A stretch of DNA of 15,706 bases from NCBI GenBank assembly GCA_005878665.1, contig VBLR01000103.1:1-15706 (forward strand), written 5' to 3'. How positions within the stretch are numbered: the stretch's first letter is position 1; every line of letters begins with the position of its first letter. A program made the translations under genes and the position numbers. Origin of the DNA: Methanobacteriota archaeon. GTDB taxonomy: Archaea; Thermoplasmatota; Thermoplasmata; RBG-16-68-12. Below, in pieces: positions 6,765 to 13,967 of the stretch. The notes under the pieces were generated by a model, which was not told the origin of the DNA, searched no databases, and saw nothing but the letters and a program-made list of their open reading frames with translations.

Positions 6765-8111
6765 TTACTGTCCGCGCGCCGTTTCGCCCGCAACCTCGAT
6801 AATCGCCCGGGTCGGGACGGTCCCGTTGCCGGCCACGTGCTTGATCGTCGGCGCAATCGCCTCGAGGAAGGTGTGGATCATGTCGTCGCGGTTGCCGATC
6901 CAGTCCGCCATCATCACGACGGGCATCATGATTGTCATGAACGGATAGACGAGGGTCTCGTCATGAATGTCGGCCGTCGCGAGGCGGATTGCCTTCGACG
7001 TCAGGTCCGCAATTCGGCGCAGGTGGCCGTCGTAGTCCTCGATTGTCAGGTGCGGGTTGTAGTTCCGGATCGACGTGAGTTCGCGCAATTCCTTCTCGCG
7101 CATCGCGATCAGGGAGAGGTTGGCGATGCCGTTCCGGAGGTCGTGGTGGATGCTCACGACATGGTCCATCAGGATGACAGCGGCGTCGTAGTAGTACCAC
7201 CCCGCGAGGAAGTTCTTCATCCGCCGGATGTCGTACGCCTGGTCGGTGAAGGCCATGTCGATCAGGTTGTGGCGGCTGGCCGCGCAGACGTGTCCGCCAA
7301 GCTTCTCCCACCAGTGCATCGTCTCGTCCGGCGCGTAGAACGCCTCCGTGATCTTCTCCATCCGCGCGATCGAGAAGTTCGGTTCCTTCTCGAACATGGA
7401 CAGGGCCTGGCCTAGGGCGACCCGCTCGTCCATGATCTCCATCTGGTAGAAGTAGTCGTGACCGTGCGGGGAGTTGTTCCACAAGACATTGAAGCCGCGC
7501 ACGATGTTGTTGATCAGGTCGAACAACGGGATCTGCTCCTGGCGGAGCATCGTCACGAGGCGCTTCGTGAAGCTCGTCGAATCGAAGTCCGGGTCGAGCA
7601 TCGAGCTGAGGACCATGTGGTGGAGGTCTTTCGCCTCCAGGTAGGAGTAGTTCCCCTTGTCAATCAGGTCGTCCAAGATGCCGATCACGCATTCTCGGAA
7701 GATCTTCGCCGTCATCGCACGGTGCAGGTTTTCCGTCGTCATGTGAGAGCTGTACTGCTCCGTCATCATCGTCGCCCCGGCGGCAAACCGAAGCGTCTGG
7801 AGGTAGTTCCACACCTCTCCCTGGTCTTCCCAGAACGCGCCGGGAGGGATGTTCGGCGGTCGGAGCGGGATGCCTTCGGGTGGGGCGTTCTCCTTGAGCC
7901 GCTTGAGGGTCGCGTGGACGCTCGAGATGTGATCCTTGAGTGAATTCTTGTCGAAACCGAAATCGTGGAAGTCGAACAGGCCTTCCGCGTATCCACCAAG
8001 GCGGAGGACGGTCCGCGAGAGGAGATCGAGATCCTCGGGGTTGATGCCGAGCGTGTTGTAGGACTGGGAAGGCACGGAACCGGAAGAGATGTCCGCGCAA
8101 TCCCATATCAA
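6765..8111 (-). CDS. Unassigned alpha-helical protein with DDLID motif; possible class I isoprenoid-fold enzyme
   Basis: I do not recognise this gene with certainty. The longest frame (GTG at 8156) gives 463 residues. The TTG at 8111 (448 residues) is preferred because an AT-rich AATAATAATC box lies about 29 bases before it and the extra N-terminus uses ATA codons rare elsewhere here; a GTG at 8075 is a third option. The protein looks almost wholly helical and soluble. In the 463-residue numbering, an aspartate-rich GILDDLIDKGNYSY segment (159-172) resembles the first metal-binding motif of class I isoprenoid synthases, with further acidic patches at DDMIH (424-428) and DIHDE (396-400). No clear NSE/DTE second motif is visible. 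The gene ends 135 bases upstream of the polyprenyl synthase on the same strand, which favours an isoprenoid role. An HHDLRN segment (337-342) resembles a histidine kinase H-box, but no ATPase domain exists. Confidence 0.6.
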   Translation of the reverse strand: MIWDCADISSGSVPSQSYNTLGINPEDLDLLSRTVLRLGGYAEGLFDFHDFGFDKNSLKDHISSVHATLKRLKENAPPEGIPLRPPNIPPGAFWEDQGEVWNYLQTLRFAAGATMMTEQYSSHMTTENLHRAMTAKIFRECVIGILDDLIDKGNYSYLEAKDLHHMVLSSMLDPDFDSTSFTKRLVTMLRQEQIPLFDLINNIVRGFNVLWNNSPHGHDYFYQMEIMDERVALGQALSMFEKEPNFSIARMEKITEAFYAPDETMHWWEKLGGHVCAASRHNLIDMAFTDQAYDIRRMKNFLAGWYYYDAAVILMDHVVSIHHDLRNGIANLSLIAMREKELRELTSIRNYNPHLTIEDYDGHLRRIADLTSKAIRLATADIHDETLVYPFMTIMMPVVMMADWIGNRDDMIHTFLEAIAPTIKHVAGNGTVPTRAIIEVAGETARGQ

Positions 8112-8135
8112 GAGGGCCCGTTGATTCTCCGTTAC

Positions 8136-8145
8136 GATTATTATT
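8136..8145 (-). promoter_or_regulatory. TATA-like box for the DDLID protein gene
   Basis: On the minus strand AATAATAATC is the only AT-rich stretch near the gene start. It lies inside the longest possible reading frame and about 29 bases before the TTG at 8111, which argues for the shorter protein and a leaderless message. Confidence 0.4.
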
Positions 8146-8206
8146 GCTGAGAACACGGCGACCGTTCGCGGCTACGGAATCGCTTGAGATAACGGGCGGG
8201 GACCGC

Positions 8207-8214
8207 TTAAATAG
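8207..8214 (+). promoter_or_regulatory. TATA-like box for the DUF835 gene
   Basis: TTAAATAG lies in the 120-165 bp divergent region. The predicted transcription start is near 8238, giving a leader of roughly 40 nt before the GTG at 8277. The left arm of an inverted repeat overlaps this box. Confidence 0.45.
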
Positions 8215-8231
8215 CCTCGAGGGGGGCTATT
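8210..8231. repeat. Inverted repeat over the DUF835 promoter
   Basis: This is a perfect 7-bp inverted repeat, AATAGCC, 8-nt spacer, GGCTATT. The left arm overlaps the TATA-like box and the right arm ends just before the expected transcription start, a position suited to a repressor operator. An RNA hairpin is less likely because most of the repeat would lie upstream of the transcript. Confidence 0.45.
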
Positions 8232-8276
8232 GTTGTCTTGAGAGGGTGAGCGTCCCTGGCGGATGCATCGAGCATC

Positions 8277-9554
8277 GTGACCTATCTGAGCGCGGCGAGC
8301 GCGCTCTTCCTGTCCGCGCTGATCATCGTGGCCATTGCGCGGCAGAAGACCCACCGAGCGTTCCAGAAGCACGTCCTGCTGTTCGCCGTCGCCCTCCTGG
8401 TCTGCGCGATCATCTCGAACGTCCTGATCAGCATCTACATCACAGAGCCGGGACAAGCGTTCGTTCAGACGCTGCGCGACGGGATCGTCCTGTCGAAGCG
8501 CGTGCAAGCGACGTTTGACTATCTGTTCGGCATCACGATCGGGGCGTTCATCGTCGTCGCGACGACCCCGGGCATCACGTCCCGGAAGGACTTCCTTCGC
8601 TACATGACGAACGAGTTCCCCAACTCCTACGTGTTCTACGTGTTCATCATGGTCATCACGATCATCGCGATCCTCGTGTCCCCGGTCCAGGTCATCTCGA
8701 CGAACCCGACCGTCATCTCGTTCGAGCCGTATTTCCTGTTCGTCAATGGATTCGCCGTCGCGACCCTGATCCTGTACGCCCCGTACCGGTTCATCATCCA
8801 CATGCGGCGGACGAACCCGGGCCACGAGGTCCGGCGAGACACGTTCTTGGTCATCTTCGGGATCTCCGGCTTCGCCGTCGGGGAGCTCCTGTTCGAGATC
8901 CTCTTGCCGAACTTCGGAATCGACCTCCGGGCCCCGGGTTTCATCGTCGAAATGGCGCTCGTCGGGTTGATCGCCTTCGCGGTCCGCGAGAAGTCGTTCT
9001 TGCAAGAGCTCATCGTCCCCGAGGCGGAGGCGCACCTGCTCACGAAGCCCACGTACACACTGGACCGCGGGTACACATATGCGGTCCTCGAACGGGACGC
9101 CAGCCAGGCGTTCGAGATCTTCAAGGACTTCGTGACCCACGGGACGCAGGGGCTGTGCATCACCCGCCGGGCGCCGAAGGCCGTGATGACGGAATACGGT
9201 CTCGAGCGCACGCCGATCCTCTGGCTCAGCCGCGTGGCCACGGAGAAGAACGCGGTCCGTCCGAGTCCCCCGGAAAAGGTCGCGCTCGCGGTGGAGCATT
9301 TCATCGAGGTTAGTGAGCATTCGGTCGTCCTGCTGGATGGCCTCGAGTACCTCGTCTCCCACAACGACTTCGGCTCCGTCCTCGCCCTCTTGCACGATTT
9401 GAACGAGTCCGTCGCGATGCGGGAGGCCATCCTTCTCGTCCCATTCGACCCGACCGCCTTCATCGAACGTGAGATCGCCCTCATCCGACGCGAGGTTCGA
9501 CTGCTCGGCCCGCTCGCGGAGGAGTTCGGCCCGGTCGCGAGGGTCTCCCGTTAG
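8277..9554 (+). CDS. Seven-helix membrane protein with C-terminal DUF835 domain
   Basis: This 425-residue protein has seven predicted transmembrane helices (about 3-20, 33-53, 80-96, 118-137, 150-168, 189-210, 221-237) and then a cytoplasmic DUF835 domain (about 262-415). DUF835 is recognised by GLCITRRAPK (292-301), TPILWLSR (312-319), VVLLDGLEYLVSHNDF (350-365) and LLVPFDPTAFIERE (386-399). DUF835 is known mainly from euryarchaeal proteins, often joined to membrane or sensor modules; its function is unsettled. The topology suggests a membrane sensor that passes a signal to the DUF835 domain, but no kinase, cyclase or effector domain follows. GTG 8277 is the first usable start: TTG 8238 in the same frame runs into TGA at 8247. 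It is divergent from the DDLID gene and 44 nt before the thioredoxin gene. Confidence 0.8.
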   Translation: MTYLSAASALFLSALIIVAIARQKTHRAFQKHVLLFAVALLVCAIISNVLISIYITEPGQAFVQTLRDGIVLSKRVQATFDYLFGITIGAFIVVATTPGITSRKDFLRYMTNEFPNSYVFYVFIMVITIIAILVSPVQVISTNPTVISFEPYFLFVNGFAVATLILYAPYRFIIHMRRTNPGHEVRRDTFLVIFGISGFAVGELLFEILLPNFGIDLRAPGFIVEMALVGLIAFAVREKSFLQELIVPEAEAHLLTKPTYTLDRGYTYAVLERDASQAFEIFKDFVTHGTQGLCITRRAPKAVMTEYGLERTPILWLSRVATEKNAVRPSPPEKVALAVEHFIEVSEHSVVLLDGLEYLVSHNDFGSVLALLHDLNESVAMREAILLVPFDPTAFIEREIALIRREVRLLGPLAEEFGPVARVSR

Positions 9555-9567
9555 GCGGCGCCAAACC

Positions 9568-9575
9568 CTTTTATC
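9568..9575 (+). promoter_or_regulatory. TATA-like box for the thioredoxin gene
   Basis: CTTTTATC is centred about 27 bases before the GTG start at 9599, so transcription should begin at or next to the start codon. No Shine-Dalgarno sequence is visible between them, as expected for a leaderless mRNA. Confidence 0.5.
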
Positions 9576-9598
9576 ATCCGACCGGCGTCCTCGCCTCC

Positions 9599-10003
9599 GT
9601 GGACGACCCGGAACTCGCGGAAATTCGGGCCCGCAAGCTGCGGGACCTGATGGCCGCGGGCGCCCCAAAGCCTGTGACCACGACGTGGTCGGGGCCGATT
9701 CGACTCACGGACGCGACGTTCGATTCGGAGGTCCGCAAATCTGGTCTCATCCTCGTGGATTTCTGGGCCGAGTGGTGCGGTCCATGCCACCGCGTCGCGC
9801 CGATCCTCGAGGACGTTGCGAGAGCCCACTCGGCGGTTCGTCTCGGAAAGCTGAACGTCGACGAGAGCCCACGAACCGCGGAACGGTTCCAGATCACGTC
9901 GATCCCCACGATGATCCTGTTCAAGGACGGGAAGCCGGTCGATGGCATTGTCGGCGCGGTTCCACGGCCCAATATCGAGGCGCTGGTCGTGCGCTGGGCA
10001 TAA
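9599..10003 (+). CDS. Thioredoxin with N-terminal extension
   Basis: This 134-residue thioredoxin is a cytoplasmic thiol-disulfide oxidoreductase. The active site is WCGPC (59-63) within LVDFWAEWCGPC, and the cis-proline loop is SIPT (101-104, P103), followed by MILFKDGKPV. The fold covers about residues 33-134. The first 30 residues are an extra charged helix (DDPELAEIRARKLRDLM) of a kind seen in some archaeal small proteins such as the PDCD5 family and some archaeal thioredoxins; its role here is unknown. There is no signal peptide or membrane anchor. The GTG start fits the TATA spacing for a leaderless transcript. It is convergent with the Mrp-type gene, with 60 bases between the two stops. 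Confidence 0.92.
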   Translation: MDDPELAEIRARKLRDLMAAGAPKPVTTTWSGPIRLTDATFDSEVRKSGLILVDFWAEWCGPCHRVAPILEDVARAHSAVRLGKLNVDESPRTAERFQITSIPTMILFKDGKPVDGIVGAVPRPNIEALVVRWA

Positions 10004-10063
10004 ACGGGAAGCGCTCGAGCCGTCAATCGCCGCGACTAGCTTCGGTGAGGTATGGGAGGAGTT

Positions 10064-10939
10064 TCACTTCGCGAGCGGTCCGACGGGACGCGGCTTGACT
10101 TCCTTGAGGTGAGCCTTCAGGTTCCTCACGATGACACGGAACGCCTTCGCGGCCTCGGAATCCGGATGTTCGAGGACGAACGGTCGGCCCGAATCACCAC
10201 CGATGACGATTCGCGGGTCGAGCGGCACCCGGCCCAGGAACGGCAGCCCGAGCTCCTTCGCGGCGTCCTCGCCGCCGCCGACCTTGAAGATGTCCGTCTG
10301 CTTGCCACAATGCGGGCACACGAAGCCGCTCATGTTCTCGATCACGCCGAGGATGTCCATCTTGACGGCCTTCGCGAAGGCGATCGACTTGCGCACGTCG
10401 AGGAGGGATACCTGCTGCGGCGTCGTCACGACGACGGCGCCGTCGGCGTCGGGAATCTCCTGGGCGACGCTGAGCGGTTCGTCGCTCGTCCCCGGCGGCA
10501 GATCGATCACGAGGTAGTCCAAGTCCCCCCACTCGACGTCGGAGAGCATCTGCTTCAGCGCCTTGATCTTCAGGGGTCCGCGCCAGACGACCGCGGTGTC
10601 CCGATCGATCAGCTGCGCCATCGAGATGACCTTGACGCCCGCGGGCCCGACGGTGGGCTCCATCCCGGTTTCCGTTGCTTTCACTTGCGCGTCCTGGACG
10701 CCCATCAGCATCGGGATGTCGGGCCCCGTGACGTCGGCATCGACGATGCCCGCCGAGCCGTCCTCCGCGAGCACGACGGCAAGATTCGCGGCGACGGAGC
10801 TTTTCCCCACGCCACCTTTTCCTGACATCACGATGATCTTGTGTTTGATGCGAGACATGCGCTGCGCCATCTTCATGCGCTCGCGCATCGCCGCCATGAT
10901 GTGCGGGGGGATCTGAGCGGTCTCGAGTTCCTCGGCCAA
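10064..10939 (-). CDS. Mrp/NBP35-family iron-sulfur cluster carrier ATPase
   Basis: This 291-residue P-loop ATPase (ApbC/Mrp/NBP35 group) assembles and transfers Fe-S clusters to apoproteins. The deviant Walker A is SGKGGVGKSS (39-48) with the signature lysine, DADVTGPDIP follows (67-76), Walker B is LVIDLPPGTSDE (143-154), and the cluster-binding CPHC is at 208-211. The longest frame would start at TTG 10996, but that codon lies upstream of the TATA-like box at 10978-10985. TTG 10939 is preferred because GAGGT ends 6 nt before it, and it gives a family-like MAEELETAQIPPHI N-terminus. No DUF59 or ferredoxin domain is fused. The Fe-S client is not evident from the neighbourhood. Confidence 0.9.
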   Translation of the reverse strand: MAEELETAQIPPHIMAAMRERMKMAQRMSRIKHKIIVMSGKGGVGKSSVAANLAVVLAEDGSAGIVDADVTGPDIPMLMGVQDAQVKATETGMEPTVGPAGVKVISMAQLIDRDTAVVWRGPLKIKALKQMLSDVEWGDLDYLVIDLPPGTSDEPLSVAQEIPDADGAVVVTTPQQVSLLDVRKSIAFAKAVKMDILGVIENMSGFVCPHCGKQTDIFKVGGGEDAAKELGLPFLGRVPLDPRIVIGGDSGRPFVLEHPDSEAAKAFRVIVRNLKAHLKEVKPRPVGPLAK

Positions 10940-10977
10940 CGTGGTACCTCTAGAGAGATCGACGCAGCATGGGGCGA

Positions 10978-10985
10978 GTATTAAA
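10978..10985 (-). promoter_or_regulatory. TATA-like box for the Mrp-type gene
   Basis: On the minus strand TTTAATAC is centred about 43 bases before the chosen TTG (10939), predicting a leader of about 15 nt that contains the GAGGT ribosome site. It sits 11 bases past the stop of the upstream metallopeptidase-like gene. Confidence 0.5.
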
Positions 10986-10996
10986 CGTTGCGGCAA

Positions 10997-11803
10997 CTAC
11001 GACGACGCAGCCTGCGTCATCACCGTCGCGAGCGCCTTCACTTGACCCACGAACGTGTCCGGCGTTGGATTTTCCGGCAGGTTCGCGTAGAAGTTCGCGA
11101 GGGCGCCCACGACTTCCAGCCCGGCCTCCCGGTCGAACGCATGCGCCCGATCCCACAGTGGATCGCCTTTCGAGAGTCGACCGTGACGGACCAGATTACC
11201 GAGGGCGAACCCGTTCGTTGCCGCGAGGCCGACGTTCTTCCAGCGGTTCCTTCCCCGCATGGTCGCGTTCCCCTCGATCCAGCCCGAGAAGAACTCGTAC
11301 GCGCGGTCATCGCTGTCCGTCGCGAAGACGAGGAACGCGAGGTCATCGGCGTAGATGTCTTGGATGTGGTTGAATGCCTGACCGAACGCGCCTTCGGCGG
11401 CCCGGGGGATGCGGACTTCGCGCGACAGCGCGCGGAAGACTTCCGGACTGTGGGAAGGATGCCCCGACTCGGTCCGAAGCATGTGGCCCATTTCATGCGC
11501 GATGAGGCCGTCGAGGAGACCGGATTCGACGGCACGGACGGACACGAACAACGTGTGCGAGGAATCCTTCGACTTCGTTGCCCCCATGATCGCCATCGAA
11601 ACAATTTCGGCGGACACGGGCCAAGAGAGGTGAAGACCATGATCCGCATACCGCGCAGCCACTTCCTCGAACGCGGCTTTGACTTTTCCGGTGCCGCCCC
11701 GCCCCGAACGGTCCACGACGGCGGTGAGCACGGCGAACCGAGTCGACCGCTCGGGATAAAGGTTCGGGGGTGGCCCATTCGGAAGACGCTTCCGAACTGT
11801 CAT
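10997..11803 (-). CDS. Putative HExxH zinc metallopeptidase, unassigned family
   Basis: I cannot name the family. With the ATG at 11803 it has 268 residues; a TTG at 11905 would add 34 polar residues with no clear ribosome site, so the start is uncertain. The centre carries a zincin motif, LIAHEMGHMLRTESGHPSHS, with H103, E104 and H107. About 40 residues later HIQDIYADDLAF (146-157) offers acidic candidates for a third zinc ligand, as in proteins with an ED-type downstream motif. There is no signal peptide or membrane helix, so it is probably cytoplasmic. The HExxH context (buried helix, GH following) looks like a real zinc site rather than chance. Substrate unknown. It precedes the Mrp-type gene on the same strand by 57 bases, but that gene has its own TATA-like box. 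Confidence 0.7.
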   Translation of the reverse strand: MTVRKRLPNGPPPNLYPERSTRFAVLTAVVDRSGRGGTGKVKAAFEEVAARYADHGLHLSWPVSAEIVSMAIMGATKSKDSSHTLFVSVRAVESGLLDGLIAHEMGHMLRTESGHPSHSPEVFRALSREVRIPRAAEGAFGQAFNHIQDIYADDLAFLVFATDSDDRAYEFFSGWIEGNATMRGRNRWKNVGLAATNGFALGNLVRHGRLSKGDPLWDRAHAFDREAGLEVVGALANFYANLPENPTPDTFVGQVKALATVMTQAASS

Positions 11804-11960
11804 GTCCTCGATGGTCGGGTAGATGCCTAACGCGAAATCCCCGCGGGATCGCGAGAAGTTCGCCTTGTCCTCGACTCCATCCGCGAAGCGGCCGACAGAT
11901 TCCAATACGTACCGAGCGATAGTGCTTGAGGGGGGCTTCCGGATTCCGCAATCTCATCGG

Positions 11961-12338
11961 ATGAAGCCCGGTCGCGCAATTTTGTTATGCCTGGCCGGCG
12001 GGCTTGTGGTCCTGGCCAGCGGCCTTGCGGAGGTATACATCCCAACACTCGCCGTGTTTGCGCCTGCCGTGTTGGTGGCTGTTGGCCTGATCTCAGGCAC
12101 GCTCATCTTGGTTGGCGCACTCGGGTTGTGGATGGTGCCGCGACGCCACATGCTGTGGGGGCTCATCGTCGTTTTGTCCTCCGTGCCCAGCCTGTTGATC
12201 GGCGGCGGATTGCTTGGAGTTCTGTTTCCGATCGGGTTCATGCTGAGTTTGGTCGGGGGAATTCTGGCCGTTCAGTGGAAGCCGCGTCCGGTGGCCCCAC
12301 CGACGCTCCGTGCTCGTCGCGTGGCCAAGACACGATGA
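11961..12338 (+). CDS. Four-helix membrane protein, relative of the zinc-ribbon protein
   Basis: This 125-residue membrane protein of unknown function has four predicted helices (about 7-25, 30-57, 63-80, 84-105). It aligns with the membrane half of the protein at 2638-3198: both share a GLxSGxLxLVGA helix, a WGxIxxxxSxxS segment and end in a GGxLxxxWKPxP signature. This copy stops soon after that signature with a short basic tail and has no zinc ribbon. An open frame extends upstream to an ATG at 11823, but that would overlap the divergent metallopeptidase gene and add a polar stretch before the first helix, so ATG 11961 is preferred. Base use is somewhat richer in T than in neighbours, as expected for a hydrophobic protein. 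Confidence 0.65.
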   Translation: MKPGRAILLCLAGGLVVLASGLAEVYIPTLAVFAPAVLVAVGLISGTLILVGALGLWMVPRRHMLWGLIVVLSSVPSLLIGGGLLGVLFPIGFMLSLVGGILAVQWKPRPVAPPTLRARRVAKTR

Positions 12339-12362
12339 CGGCCGTGCCCCAACTCGGCCGTC
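12337..12362 (+). terminator. GC-rich hairpin at the stop codon of the membrane protein gene
   Basis: This is a perfect 8-bp inverted repeat, GACGGCCG, 10-nt loop, CGGCCGTC. The first two bases lie in the TGA stop. No T-run follows, so a classical terminator is uncertain; transcript 3'-end protection is an alternative. Confidence 0.4.
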
Positions 12363-12496
12363 GGGATTATGGACATCGTCCGGTTGATTAGTCCCCGATG
12401 CTCCGGGTAAGGCCGTTAGGTCTCCCAGAGTGAATCAAGGACCAAAAGTTTAAGGAAGCCATCCCGTCTCATCGCCCAACTCCTTTCTGGTGCTTG
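12363..12496. other. Intergenic region before the malic enzyme
   Basis: Apart from the hairpin at its left edge and a TATA-like box at 12446-12453, I see nothing coding here. I looked for a tRNA (D- and T-arm consensus) and found none. Confidence 0.5.
12446..12453 (+). promoter_or_regulatory. TATA-like box for the malic enzyme
   Basis: AGTTTAAG, preceded by an A-rich ACCAAA that could act as a BRE, is centred about 47 bases before the ATG at 12497. The expected leader is about 20 nt and shows no clear Shine-Dalgarno sequence. Confidence 0.5.
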
Positions 12497-13891
12497 ATGG
12501 TAGCCACGAAGAAGCGCGCGGGCGGCAAGGAGGTGAAGCCGCCGACGCCCGAGGAAGTCGAGGAGAACCTGAAGCGCGCGAACCTACCGAAGGAACAGTC
12601 TGCGAAGTATCACCCGTACTATCAGGGCAAGATCGAGATCGTGCCTCGGGTGCCGGTGCGGAGCTTCAACGATTTCGCGATCTGGTACACGCCGGGCGTC
12701 GCGCAACCCTGCCTCGATATCGCGGCGGACCCGAGCAAGGTTTGGACCCTGACGAACAAATGGAATCAAGTCGCCATCGTCACAGACGGCACGCGGATCC
12801 TGGGCCTCGGAGACATCGGGCCTGAAGCCGGATTGCCTGTGATGGAAGGCAAGTCCCTGTTGTTCAAGTACCTCGGCGGCGTGGACGCATTCCCGATTCC
12901 CCTCGCGACGAAGGATCCGGAGAAGATCATCGAGACGGTCAAGCTGATCACCCCCTCGTTCGGCGGCGTGAACCTCGAAGACATCGCGCAGCCGAAGTGT
13001 TTCTACATTCTGCAGCGGCTGCGGAAGGAATGCAATATCGCGGTGTGGCACGACGACCAGCAAGGGACCGCGACGATCAACGTGGCCGGCCTCATCAACG
13101 CGCTCAGGGTCGTTGGCAAGAGGATGCCCGATGTCGCCATCACGCTCGTCGGCGCCGGGGCGTCGAACATCCGGACCGCGAAGCTCCTAATCTCGGCGGG
13201 CGCGAAGCCGGAGCATCTCATCCTCGTCGACTCGAAGGGGATCGTCTGCCGCCACCGGGAGGATATCGAGGTGGCCGCGAACGAGTACGCGGAGAAGTGG
13301 GAACTCGCGCTCAAGACGAACGGCGACGACCGCGAGGGAGGGGTCGCGGAGGCGATGCGAGACGCGGACGTCACCATCGCTGCCTCGAAGCCCGGACCCG
13401 GGGTGATCCAGAAGGACTGGGTCGCCTCCATGGCGGACGACGCCATCCTCTTCGTGATCGCGAACCCCGTGCCGGAGATCTGGCCCTGGGAGGCCGCAGA
13501 GGCCGGGGCCCGCGTCATCGCGACCGGCCGGTCCGACTTCCCGAACCAGGTGAACAACAGCCTCGGCTTCCCAGGGATTTTCCGCGGCACCCTGGACGTC
13601 CGCGCACGGACCATCACGGACGAGATGTGCATCGCGGCGGCCGAGGAGCTCGCGAAGGTCGCGGAGGAAAAAGGCCTCGACGAGACGCACATCGTGCCCA
13701 CGATGGATGAGATCGACGTGTTTGCGCGGGAGGCCACCGCCGTCGCCCTCAAGGCGATGGAACAGGGAATCGCGAGGGAGTCGAAGACCCGAGACGCCCT
13801 CTATCAAGGAGCCCTCGAGTTGATTCGAAGGGCCCGCGAGGAAACGAAATTCCTCATGCAGGACGGCTTTATCCGACCGCCTCCACCTTGA
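12497..13891 (+). CDS. NAD(P)-dependent malic enzyme, oxaloacetate/malate decarboxylating type
   Basis: This 464-residue malic enzyme converts malate to pyruvate and CO2 with reduction of NAD(P). Seen in the sequence: the malic signature YTPGVAQPC (64-72), TDGTRILGLGDIGPEAG (96-112), the catalytic-lysine segment VMEGKSLLFK (K119), NLED (159-162) and HDDQQGTA (185-192) for the metal, the dinucleotide loop VGAGASN (218-224), and the substrate loop FPNQVNNSLGFPGIFRG. It is the short bacterial/archaeal form without a fused phosphotransacetylase domain, with a basic extension of roughly 35 residues at the N-terminus. TTG 12494 and ATG 12497 are adjacent in frame; ATG is chosen. Cofactor preference (NAD or NADP) cannot be read safely. 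It stands alone with its own promoter, linking the TCA cycle to pyruvate. Confidence 0.94.
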   Translation: MVATKKRAGGKEVKPPTPEEVEENLKRANLPKEQSAKYHPYYQGKIEIVPRVPVRSFNDFAIWYTPGVAQPCLDIAADPSKVWTLTNKWNQVAIVTDGTRILGLGDIGPEAGLPVMEGKSLLFKYLGGVDAFPIPLATKDPEKIIETVKLITPSFGGVNLEDIAQPKCFYILQRLRKECNIAVWHDDQQGTATINVAGLINALRVVGKRMPDVAITLVGAGASNIRTAKLLISAGAKPEHLILVDSKGIVCRHREDIEVAANEYAEKWELALKTNGDDREGGVAEAMRDADVTIAASKPGPGVIQKDWVASMADDAILFVIANPVPEIWPWEAAEAGARVIATGRSDFPNQVNNSLGFPGIFRGTLDVRARTITDEMCIAAAEELAKVAEEKGLDETHIVPTMDEIDVFAREATAVALKAMEQGIARESKTRDALYQGALELIRRAREETKFLMQDGFIRPPPP

Positions 13892-13967
13892 AGGGCGATA
13901 GAACCTTGTCTCGTGCGGGGATATCGAAGCACGACGCAGATCCGCTGAGTGCATCCGAGAGGCAGAC

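Noticed and set aside
5215..6948. A 577-residue open frame on the plus strand opposite the prenyl synthase and GGR
   Set aside because: It is a shadow of two genes with complete catalytic motifs; low-complexity charged translation and no family resemblance.
7131..7148. HHDLRN in the DDLID protein read as a histidine kinase H-box
   Set aside because: No ATP-binding kinase domain follows within the protein or next to it, so the match is too short to support a kinase.
8172..9668. A 498-residue open frame on the minus strand opposite the DUF835 gene
   Set aside because: Its composition is rich in Arg, Asp and Glu without any recognisable domain, as expected for the complement of a GC-rich gene. 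The plus strand has clear helices and DUF835 motifs.
10940..10996. TTG 10996 as the start of the Mrp-type gene
   Set aside because: It lies upstream of the TATA-like box at 10978-10985. TTG 10939 has a GAGGT site at proper spacing.
11823..11960. An upstream extension of the four-helix protein from ATG 11823
   Set aside because: It would run into the divergent metallopeptidase region and put a polar, basic stretch before the first helix. The related protein starts its helix within about ten residues.
12363..12470. A possible tRNA in the gap before the malic enzyme
   Set aside because: No GGTTCRA T-loop, no pairing acceptor arms and no anticodon stem could be found.
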